6,051 nucleotides of DNA from an uncultured Lachnobacterium sp. (lineage in GTDB: Bacteria > Bacillota > Clostridia > Lachnospirales > Lachnospiraceae). The notes beneath the pieces are model-generated. The model made no database searches. It had not been told where the DNA came from and saw only the letters and a program-made list of their open reading frames with translations. Each line of letters begins with the position of its first letter. Within the stretch, counting starts at the first letter, position 1. The stretch is taken from NCBI GenBank assembly GCA_945971355.1, contig CAMFPD010000141.1, positions 1-6,051 on the forward strand, read 5' to 3'. Shown here piece after piece: positions 1 to 6,051 of this stretch. A program made the position numbers and the translations under genes.

Positions 1-144
1 GCCAAGCATATATATTTATTCGAAAAATTTTTCAAGTTTGTGCCCTGGTTCTTTCGCGGATAGTTGGCTGAGATAAGCGAAATAATCAGACTATGAGCCA
101 GGGCACTGTTGAAAAATTGTTTCTCATAAATGTATATGCCTGGC
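1..144 (+). repeat. Structured palindromic element, copy A (cut by window edge)
   Basis: This stretch is one long interrupted inverted repeat centred near 72. The outer arms 1-19 and 126-144 pair at 17 positions, plus one G-T wobble and one mismatch. The middle arms are 26-35/109-118 (10 bp, AT-rich) and the inner arms are 40-48/98-106 (9 bp, GC-rich). A small hairpin, 52-57/77-82, displays the loop block CGGATAGTTGGCTGAGA (57-73). The same blocks in the same order recur on the other strand as copy B, with compensatory stem changes. The element may continue outside the window: the AGGGCAGCC at 162-170 has a counterpart in copy B at 226-218, where it forms part of an outer helix. The biologically active strand is unknown. 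It could be a non-coding RNA, a MITE or a folded ssDNA element. I recognise no family. Confidence 0.7.
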
Positions 145-186
145 TTTAATTTAGAGTTGCAAGGGCAGCCCAATCTATTACCCCAG

Positions 187-450
187 TTTATTTCAAGGCT
201 TGTTCGGTTCCCTTGCTGGCTGCCCTACGTAATCGTACGCAAAAAATAAAGACATATATTCCCGAGAAACAAAATTACAACAGTTCCGCGGCTCAAAGAA
301 TAAATAAATACACATTTCTCAGCCAACTATCCGTAATGGACACGCGGAACAAACTTGTAATTTTTTTCAAGGAAACATATGTCTTTATTTTTTGTTATGC
401 AATACCACGAGGGCAGCCCTCGAAAGAACCACCCTCAAGATTGAAATAAA
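187..450 (-). repeat. Structured palindromic element, copy B, 264 nt, inverted relative to A
   Basis: Six nested pairs of arms share nearly one centre (about 317): 187-196/441-450 (10 bp, TTTATTTCAA ends), 206-210/426-430, 218-226/410-418 (9 bp), 240-257/377-394 (18 bp exact), 271-280/355-364 (10 bp) and 283-290/343-350 (8 bp). A small hairpin, 338-335/316-313 read on the minus strand, displays the loop block shared with copy A (333 to 317). The element starts 12 bp after the stop codon of the GLUG gene and would sit in its 3' untranslated region if transcription reads through. The 10-bp terminal repeats resemble a MITE, but I see no convincing target-site duplication. No good U-tract follows it, so it is not a standard intrinsic terminator. 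A 78-aa open frame inside it (213-449, +) has no credible start context and is not called. Confidence 0.75.
408..422. other. Perfect GC-rich hairpin inside copy B
   Basis: CGAGGG (408-413) and CCCTCG (417-422) form a perfect 6-bp stem with a 3-nt CAG loop, 41 bp past the GLUG gene stop. It competes with the long-range helix 218-226/410-418, so the two folds are mutually exclusive. It could act as a weak factor-dependent terminator or pause site. No run of T follows on either strand, so I do not call a Rho-independent terminator. Confidence 0.5.
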
Positions 451-462
451 GTAAATAGAAAT

Positions 463-3270
463 TTACTTCCTACTTTTTCTGAGTAAGATAATACCCAATA
501 CAATAACCATAAACCCTGCCGCAATTAAAATCACAGGCTCCAAATTGTTATCGGCTCCTTCCACCAGTGCAAATCCGATTTCTCCATCTGTAAAGTCAAA
601 TATCATATAAGAGCCATCTACTATAAACTCTCGTTCTGCCCAGTTTCCAGATGCATCTTTTACATATAGCTCCAAAGCAGATGTATTTACTTCCTCTGGG
701 ATCAAATAATGAAGCTTTCTTACTCCCTGATTTGAAATATGGATATTCCAGTTTACCCAAAAGTCTTTCTCATTAATTGACGCTTGATTTGAAAGTTCAT
801 CCACCATTTTCAATGTGTCGTTTTTCTCAAAACATCCTTCTGCCAGAACAAATGCCAGATCGTTGTCATTGCACTCTGCCGTCCTAATAACAGTATTCTT
901 CAATTCATATACTGCTTTATAGGTTTGATCAAATAAAATATTAGTCAGCAGTTCTTCTGATACATACTTCACTGTTGCAGTCTCACCCATTGCCAATTTT
1001 TCTGATGTGACATTCGGAATATATTTCCAATCATATTCACTGTCATCTTCCACCACAAGGGTAGGAAGCTCGTCAATACTTAAGGATTCACCAACATTCA
1101 CTGTAAGTATAATATCATCCTGCCCCTCTGCTTTAAAACAAATATTGACTGTTTTAAAAGCAGCATCCAGATTCTCCATCTGCAAAAAACCTGCTAAATC
1201 CATTTCGTCTGTAGCACCAGTATAGCTTATACCATCTATACCTCCTACATTCTCACCACTTATGTAATAATAATTTCCATAAATGGTATCCTCATCGCCA
1301 TCAGGCAGCTCTCTTGTATATCCTAAAATTGCACCAGCTTTTTCTGTATATGCATCTATTCTCACAAATGCGTAACAACCAGTTACGTCCTTACCCTGTC
1401 CAGCAATTCCACCTACATAACTATCTCCTGCAAGAATGCTTTTGCTGCTGCATTCACGAATAGTAGCATCACTACTACCGGCAATTCCGCCTACATAATC
1501 TGCACTTAAAGCATCCATACTTCCTATGTTGACAGATTCCAATACTGCCCCAAGCATCATGCATCCTGCTATCCCTCCTGCATATAACTTATTTGCCGAA
1601 ATTGTTCCTGTATTGATACAGTCACGAATTACCGCACGTGCTTCACCTGATACATTTAAGGACATATCTCCATAGACAGATGCATCGCCAGACTCGTCAA
1701 AGTCATTTTCCTCAGCCATAACACCCGCGATTCCACCAATATTCATATCACCTGAAACAGCGCCCTCATTGGTGCAGTTAGAAATTTTTCCAATGGTATC
1801 CTCATCTGTATCTTCATCGGAAATATCCTTAAGCTCCATGTTGATACCCTCTTCTAAGTCATTCACAGTAGACTGTATCCCTTCTAACTGTGATGACAGA
1901 TTTCCCATCTGGTTAGAAATATCCTTTACCGCTGTCTCTGCTGATTGCTTAATATTGTTACTCTCTTCGTACACACTGTTTAAAGAATCTCCTAAATCAT
2001 TCGTAGCAGCAATAATTCTGTCTTTATCCAATCCAGTCTCTACTTCACCAGCCTCTATACTGTCAATCGTTTCTTCTATATTGCCCGATTCTACATCTAA
2101 TTCACCAAGGTTTGATTCTATTGTTCCACTGTCAACAGTCAGAGAATCCTGCAATGTATCTATTGCATTCTGGACATTCTCCGCATTTCCTCCCAATGCC
2201 TCTATCTGATTATTTATATCCTCACCGGAATCTTCAATACTTCCCTTTAAACCATTTATAGAAGAAGCCAAAGAATCCATTTGATCAGAAAGCACCTGTA
2301 AACTGTCCTCTGTGAAGTTTAATACTATGTTGGGTTCCATATGCCCAACAATACCTCCAACCTCTTTACGGCCCTGTATATCTGCCTTGTTTACACAATC
2401 CAAAATATAACCATTTTGAGTACCTGCAATGCCGCCAATATTGTCCCCCATCCTTTGATACCCAATCGCTCCGGAATTTGTACAGTCTCGAATAACACCA
2501 CTGCTAATACCTGCAATACCTCCGATATCCGTCGTGGTATCTGCACTTTCTGTATTTAGCATACTGTCAATTGTAATATCTTCCACATTTACGGAATTCT
2601 GTACAGATTGGGTGTTAATTTCTGCCTGATTGGTACAATTACGTATCACACCATGGTTTTCACCCACAATGCCACCCACAAAATGATTACCATAAATCAC
2701 ACCTGTTGCAAAACAGTTTAGTACGATACCTCCGGATTCATTGACACCAGCAATTCCACCAATCTTCTCATATCCGGAAATAATTCCATCAACCGTACAA
2801 AAACTAATAGTTCCCTCATTATTACCTGCAATTCCACCTACCACAGATTTACTTCCTTCAGGCTGAACAACACCTTCTATTTCCAGTCCGTTTACCAATG
2901 CGCTTTTCTGTACATAGCGGAAAAACCCTACCACTGAACCATCCTTTATAAAACTGATTCCACTAATCTTATTTCCAAGTCCTAGAAAAACTCCACCAAA
3001 GGTAGGTATGCCCTGGAAATCAGTTTCAGACATATCTATATCATTTTTCAGTACAACTGTTTTTCCTACACTCCATGAGCTCACACGGCAGTTCTCTGCC
3101 AAGGTGCACACATCCTCTGGAGTAGATAGAATAATCTCATCCTCCGGCACTTCCTGCACCATACTTTCCGAGTCAGGATTTGCAAATACAGTTATCGGAA
3201 ACATGGATAACAACAAACAACAAACCAATGTAACAACACCCAGTGTTTTATTACACCTATTATTCTTCAT
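463..3270 (-). CDS. Exported, membrane-anchored GLUG-repeat protein with coiled-coil insert
   Basis: 935-aa predicted surface protein. Residues 1-30 are a Sec signal peptide (MKNN..R..K, hydrophobic core, VFA cleavage site before NPDSES). GLUG-type beta repeats (consensus [IVA]GGI[AV]G...I..C.N.G) begin near 144, 169, 198, 249, 278 and 304, and resume near 511, 564, 593 and 619, with a degenerate one near 645. A Cys recurs at the same place in most repeats (NCTN, DCTN, DCVN, ECSS), as expected for a stacked beta-solenoid. Residues about 318-485 break the array with a charged, Leu/Ile/Gln/Asn-rich helical segment of coiled-coil type. Residues 700-905 look like compact beta domains. A C-terminal helix (912-930) followed by RKSRK anchors the protein; no LPXTG motif is present. 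The start at 3270 is chosen because a perfect AAGGAGG lies 8 nt upstream; GTG 3279 and ATG 3276 overlap that site. It is co-transcribed with the MMPL gene. GLUG domains occur in bacterial adhesins and surface proteins; the exact role here is unknown. Confidence 0.9.
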   Translation of the reverse strand: MKNNRCNKTLGVVTLVCCLLLSMFPITVFANPDSESMVQEVPEDEIILSTPEDVCTLAENCRVSSWSVGKTVVLKNDIDMSETDFQGIPTFGGVFLGLGNKISGISFIKDGSVVGFFRYVQKSALVNGLEIEGVVQPEGSKSVVGGIAGNNEGTISFCTVDGIISGYEKIGGIAGVNESGGIVLNCFATGVIYGNHFVGGIVGENHGVIRNCTNQAEINTQSVQNSVNVEDITIDSMLNTESADTTTDIGGIAGISSGVIRDCTNSGAIGYQRMGDNIGGIAGTQNGYILDCVNKADIQGRKEVGGIVGHMEPNIVLNFTEDSLQVLSDQMDSLASSINGLKGSIEDSGEDINNQIEALGGNAENVQNAIDTLQDSLTVDSGTIESNLGELDVESGNIEETIDSIEAGEVETGLDKDRIIAATNDLGDSLNSVYEESNNIKQSAETAVKDISNQMGNLSSQLEGIQSTVNDLEEGINMELKDISDEDTDEDTIGKISNCTNEGAVSGDMNIGGIAGVMAEENDFDESGDASVYGDMSLNVSGEARAVIRDCINTGTISANKLYAGGIAGCMMLGAVLESVNIGSMDALSADYVGGIAGSSDATIRECSSKSILAGDSYVGGIAGQGKDVTGCYAFVRIDAYTEKAGAILGYTRELPDGDEDTIYGNYYYISGENVGGIDGISYTGATDEMDLAGFLQMENLDAAFKTVNICFKAEGQDDIILTVNVGESLSIDELPTLVVEDDSEYDWKYIPNVTSEKLAMGETATVKYVSEELLTNILFDQTYKAVYELKNTVIRTAECNDNDLAFVLAEGCFEKNDTLKMVDELSNQASINEKDFWVNWNIHISNQGVRKLHYLIPEEVNTSALELYVKDASGNWAEREFIVDGSYMIFDFTDGEIGFALVEGADNNLEPVILIAAGFMVIVLGIILLRKSRK

Positions 3271-5770
3271 CGTCATCACCTCCTTCCAGATTCTGCTCTG
3301 GAATATCCTTGTAAATCATCTCTTTTGCTTTTTCCACTGCATCCGGATCTTCCTCTTTTACATCGACTATTCCGCCTGTAGCAATGGCTGCATGTACTCT
3401 TCCGTGGAGAACACCATCCACCTCTGCATCAATAACACCAGAAACATATCCCCTGACATGACCTTTCACAAGCATTGTTCCGGTCTCTTCTCTTTCACCT
3501 ATATCAATGCCTTTCATTTCAAAGCTTGTTCTCTCGATAATTTTATCTCCCAGCACTAAAATACCTGGCAATACAAACAAAACAAGCACCATAGAAATCA
3601 CTGTACCACGACCAATACAGCCACCTAAGATAGAGATAACCGGCTGTGTCGAGATAATAGTAAGCAGAAATCCTGACGATGCGAGAATAGTACCTGATGT
3701 AATAATCGTTGGAAATGCATTGTTTATAGCTACAACTATTGCCTCAATAGGTGGCAGCTTTTTCTTCTGCTCCCTGTAATGACTGGAAATAACAATCGCA
3801 TAGTCAATATTAGACCCCATCTGAATCGCATTCACTGTCAAATAACCCAAAAAGTACAATGGTGTCTCAGTAATGGTTGGCACTGCAAAGTTAATCCAAA
3901 TACTACCCTGAATAACAATAATCAACAAAACCGGCAAACCGGCTGACTGGAAAGTAAACAACAATACTGCTATAACAAACACAATTGACAAAATAGTTAT
4001 AATCAGATTATCTTTTGCAAAGGATGCCGACAAGTCTCTTGAACTACTTGAGTTACCTATAACATAAACCGGTTCTGTATAATACTTATCTGCAATTTCA
4101 TGTATTTTGTCCAGAAAGGCATATGTTTCCTCACCTTCTTCCGGAAGCGTTAAATACACAACCATACGGCTGTACTCTTCGGTCTGCAGCTGCTCTTTTG
4201 CCATATCCAACATGTCAAGCATTTCTACCATTTCAGCCATTTCGCCTTCCAGTACAATACCACTTTCATCAATAGTATCCTTTAAAGAGCAAAACATATC
4301 AAATAAAGGAATCTCCAAAGTCTCTAAGTTAAGCAGCTGTCCGTACTGCCCATCTGCCATTACATAAGCACTGTACAGCATCTCTGTAACCTCATAATCC
4401 AAACCAATCATTTCCGAAAATTCCCTTGGTGTAACAGCTTCTGTAATTGTATATCCATCCATGAGCTCCGTGTTTGCAAGTCCCATAGTAGATTTTACTT
4501 CGTCACACTCTTCCAATTTAGCCAAAATCTCAGCTTCTGCCTCATAATTTCCAGTTGGAACCATTACTGCTACCATATTGCTGGTTCCAAAAACACCCTT
4601 TATTTTTTGATAAGCTTCCTGTTTTTCACTCATATTTGAAGTTACCAAATCTGTATATGAATAGCAGAATGGACAAGCATTAGATAAGAAAAATGCACCT
4701 ATAATTGCAATCAGAAATACAGGAGGTATTATTTTTCTGGTTTTTACCGCAAAACGACCTATTATAGATACATTCGGAATCAACTTTTTATGCTTTGTCC
4801 TGTCAATCAATGGTGTAAACAAAACAAGAAGTCCCGGCATCAGAGTAAATACCGACAAAAGACTTAACAGGATTGATTTAATCAATACAATTGCCATATC
4901 CAAACCTATGCCAAACTCCATAAATCCCAAAGCCGCCAAACCACTAATGGTAGTTAAAGATGATGCTGCTATTTCTGGTATCGCTTTAGCCAAAGCCGTG
5001 ATAGCAGCCTCTCTTGTTGGCATAATTTCATGCTCCGCAGAATATCTGTGAGCCAAAATAATAGCATAGTCAATGGCCAATGCCAGCTGCAGCACCACTG
5101 CAATTGAGTCAGAAATAAAGCTAATTTTACCCAGAATGAAATTCGTTCCCATATTTAATAGCGCAGCCATACCAAAGGTCAAAAGCAGTACTGGAACTTC
5201 CATATATGCAGTAGATGTCAGAACTAATGCAAAAATAATAATGATTACTGCCACAACTAAAATCATTCCCATCTGATTCTGCAACTCAGCATTTTCATCA
5301 TAGCCTACAGCTGTATCATAAGCCGTATCATAATCTTTTAAGATTTCTTTGATTTTATCCAAAGCCTTCATAGAGGATGCCTCTAGTGGACCAGCACCAA
5401 AGGTAATTTCATACAATGCATTTGCATCCTTATAGTGCTCCTCTGTATTATTAAAAGTAATCATACTGATTCCATTAACTTCAGAGATTTGATCATACAA
5501 TACCTTCGCATCCTCGTATGTAATATTTGAAACCATAATTCTTGCATCAGCAGTTGTCACAAAATTAGCATTCATGGTTTCCAGACCCTGTCTGGTTTCC
5601 GTCTCTTCAGAAAGATACTTGGTTACATCATTTTCAACCTTTGTCCAATTCATGGAAAAAAAACAAAAAATTGTTGCAAAGATATAGATTAAGAAAAACA
5701 GATTTCTCTTATCTACAATAAACTCTGCTACCTTTTCCATAAAGTTTCCTTTCTTTCCCTTCTGCTTCAT
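3260..5770 (-). CDS. MMPL/RND-superfamily transporter with repeat-rich acidic C-tail
   Basis: 836-aa polytopic membrane protein with the duplicated MMPL/RND layout. TM1 is about 22-41, extracytoplasmic domain 1 is 42-165, TM2-6 lie in about 166-321, TM7 is about 347-364, extracytoplasmic domain 2 is 365-586, and TM8-12 lie in about 587-741. The proton-relay type Asp-Tyr pairs of MMPL proteins appear in both halves: LAIDYAI (D234, Y235) in TM4 and SNIDYAI (D656, Y657) in TM10. Family members move lipids or other hydrophobic molecules across the membrane using the proton gradient; the substrate here is not identifiable. Oddities are a CPFC motif (366-369) just outside TM7, a Met-rich acidic helix near 507-528, and a cytoplasmic tail (about 750-836) with alternating Gly/Val repeats ending in DDDEE. 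The start at 5770 has AGGAG 6 nt upstream. Met11 also has an AAAGGA-like site, so a 10-residue shorter form is possible. The gene overlaps the following gene by 11 bp. No frameshift is seen. Confidence 0.93.
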   Translation of the reverse strand: MKQKGKKGNFMEKVAEFIVDKRNLFFLIYIFATIFCFFSMNWTKVENDVTKYLSEETETRQGLETMNANFVTTADARIMVSNITYEDAKVLYDQISEVNGISMITFNNTEEHYKDANALYEITFGAGPLEASSMKALDKIKEILKDYDTAYDTAVGYDENAELQNQMGMILVVAVIIIIFALVLTSTAYMEVPVLLLTFGMAALLNMGTNFILGKISFISDSIAVVLQLALAIDYAIILAHRYSAEHEIMPTREAAITALAKAIPEIAASSLTTISGLAALGFMEFGIGLDMAIVLIKSILLSLLSVFTLMPGLLVLFTPLIDRTKHKKLIPNVSIIGRFAVKTRKIIPPVFLIAIIGAFFLSNACPFCYSYTDLVTSNMSEKQEAYQKIKGVFGTSNMVAVMVPTGNYEAEAEILAKLEECDEVKSTMGLANTELMDGYTITEAVTPREFSEMIGLDYEVTEMLYSAYVMADGQYGQLLNLETLEIPLFDMFCSLKDTIDESGIVLEGEMAEMVEMLDMLDMAKEQLQTEEYSRMVVYLTLPEEGEETYAFLDKIHEIADKYYTEPVYVIGNSSSSRDLSASFAKDNLIITILSIVFVIAVLLFTFQSAGLPVLLIIVIQGSIWINFAVPTITETPLYFLGYLTVNAIQMGSNIDYAIVISSHYREQKKKLPPIEAIVVAINNAFPTIITSGTILASSGFLLTIISTQPVISILGGCIGRGTVISMVLVLFVLPGILVLGDKIIERTSFEMKGIDIGEREETGTMLVKGHVRGYVSGVIDAEVDGVLHGRVHAAIATGGIVDVKEEDPDAVEKAKEMIYKDIPEQNLEGGDDDEE
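3279..3285 (-). promoter_or_regulatory. Shine-Dalgarno of the GLUG gene, inside the MMPL coding end
   Basis: The minus strand reads AAGGAGG at 3285-3279 (AAGGAGGTGA counting the flank), a full match to the 16S anti-SD, 8 nt before ATG at 3270. It is embedded in the last codons of the upstream gene (GAA GGA GGT GAT GAC..., residues EGGDD). It decides the start: the in-frame GTG at 3279 and ATG at 3276 lie on or next to the SD and cannot be used efficiently. Confidence 0.9.
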
Positions 5771-5776
5771 ATTATT

Positions 5777-5781
5777 CTCCT
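5777..5781 (-). promoter_or_regulatory. Ribosome binding site of the MMPL gene
   Basis: The minus strand reads AGGAG at 5781-5777 with a 6-nt AT-rich spacer before ATG at 5770. This supports 5770 over the internal Met codon at residue 11 (ATG at 5740), whose upstream AAAGGA is weaker. Confidence 0.75.
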
Positions 5782-5844
5782 ATCCCGTAACTATTTGAAC
5801 AATTCCACCCAATAATACAACTGTCGAATTCTGGTTCAATTTAA

Positions 5845-5873
5845 ATTATAATCAAGAATCAAATTGCATACAA
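5845..5873 (-). promoter_or_regulatory. Candidate sigma-A promoter for the MMPL-GLUG operon
   Basis: On the minus strand a consensus -10 box TATAAT (5850-5845) follows TTGTAT (5873-5868, three of six bases matching TTGACA) at a 17-nt spacing. Initiation near 5838 would leave a leader of about 68 nt before the ATG. A perfect 10-bp palindrome AATTTAAATT (5838-5847) overlaps the -10 box and predicted start point, and TTGATT is directly repeated just upstream; either could bind a regulator, but in such AT-rich DNA they may be chance. It is the best promoter seen in the window. Confidence 0.5.
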
Positions 5874-5936
5874 TTAATAATTCAAACTTCACACTTATTT
5901 CGGTACAGCATTGTCACCTGCAATTTTTGAGTTATG

Positions 5937-6007
5937 CGGATAGGGGCATACTCTCGGCTTGAGCCGCTCCGTTGTGCTCCCCCTTGTTCCCATATAGCAC
6001 CCTATAT
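5937..6007. other. GC-rich island with nested hairpins upstream of the operon
   Basis: This segment is markedly richer in G+C than the AT-rich DNA on both sides. It contains an inner hairpin CGGCTTGAGCCG (5955-5966, 4 bp with a TTGA loop), enclosed by GGGGCA (5943-5948) pairing with TGctCCCC (5975-5982, bulged CT). An alternative hairpin GTGCT/AGCAC (5974-5978/5996-6000) and a 6-bp ATATAG/CTATAT stem (5992-5997/6002-6007) also form. It lies about 70 bp or more upstream of the candidate promoter, so it is not obviously part of the operon leader. It may be the end of an intergenic repeat or a small structured RNA. No family is recognised, and no gene is supported between 5771 and 6051. Confidence 0.4.
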
Positions 6008-6051
6008 ACGTAATCTATACACGCAAAACTATATATACATCTTCTCAGAAA

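Noticed and set aside
213..449. 78-aa plus-strand open frame in the left flank
   Set aside because: It lies entirely within the palindromic copy B, has no convincing SD and gives low-complexity sequence without family features.
187..450. Rho-independent terminator for the operon
   Set aside because: There is much hairpin potential, but no GC stem is followed directly by a T-run on the minus strand.
1..462. CRISPR array, tRNA, or known riboswitch
   Set aside because: There are no regularly spaced direct repeats and no cloverleaf, and no consensus motif of a riboswitch that I know was matched.
463..560. Sortase-type cell-wall anchor at the C-terminus of the GLUG protein
   Set aside because: A hydrophobic helix plus RKSRK is present, but no LPXTG-like motif precedes it (the sequence there is NNLEP), so a plain transmembrane anchor fits better.
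1769..2209. 146-aa plus-strand open frame (Ser-rich) opposite the GLUG gene
   Set aside because: It is antisense to the coiled-coil part of a well-supported gene; its Ser/Ile-rich make-up is what the complement of that coding sequence produces.
3180..3270. Lipoprotein signal peptide (Cys-Cys in the leader)
   Set aside because: The cysteines lie in the hydrophobic core and are not preceded by a lipobox; the VFA site fits signal peptidase I.
3008..3559. 183-aa plus-strand open frame across the gene overlap
   Set aside because: It is antisense to the ends of both real genes, with no RBS and no recognisable domain.

Overview
The window looks like a chromosomal fragment of a low-GC Gram-positive anaerobe, most likely a Clostridia/Lachnospiraceae-type bacterium. 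This is inferred from the AT-rich sequence, strong AAGGAGG-type ribosome binding sites, the GLUG-repeat surface protein and the Firmicutes-style MMPL transporter. No gene here fixes the taxonomy.

Layout. Two large genes fill most of the window, both on the minus strand. Transcription runs right to left from a probable promoter near 5845-5873. The first gene (5770 to 3260) encodes an 836-aa, 12-TM MMPL/RND-superfamily membrane protein. It has two DY-containing transmembrane helices, two large extracytoplasmic domains, a CxxC motif and an unusual Gly/Val-repeat acidic cytoplasmic tail. The second gene (3270 to 463) overlaps it by 11 bp. It encodes a 935-aa exported, C-terminally membrane-anchored protein whose GLUG beta-repeat region is split by a ~165-residue predicted coiled-coil insert. 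The Shine-Dalgarno sequence of gene 2 lies inside the last codons of gene 1, so the two are almost certainly translationally coupled. A reasonable inference is that they act as one envelope system: an RND-type pump or flippase for a lipid or hydrophobic substrate, plus a cell-surface partner. The substrate cannot be read from the sequence.

Left flank (1-462). No credible gene is present. It holds two related, highly palindromic elements facing each other: copy A at 1-144 or longer (cut by the window edge) and copy B at 187-450. Read in opposite orientations they share five conserved blocks, including an identical 17-nt apical-loop block. Their stems differ by at least six paired (compensatory) substitutions. 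This is direct evidence that a folded RNA or single-stranded DNA structure is being conserved, and it is the most unexpected signal here. I cannot assign it to a known RNA or mobile-element family.

Right flank (5771-6051). It holds the RBS and a candidate promoter for the operon. Farther out is a GC-rich island (about 5936-6008) with nested hairpins that stands out from the AT-rich surroundings and may be another structured or repeated element. No regulator gene lies in the window.
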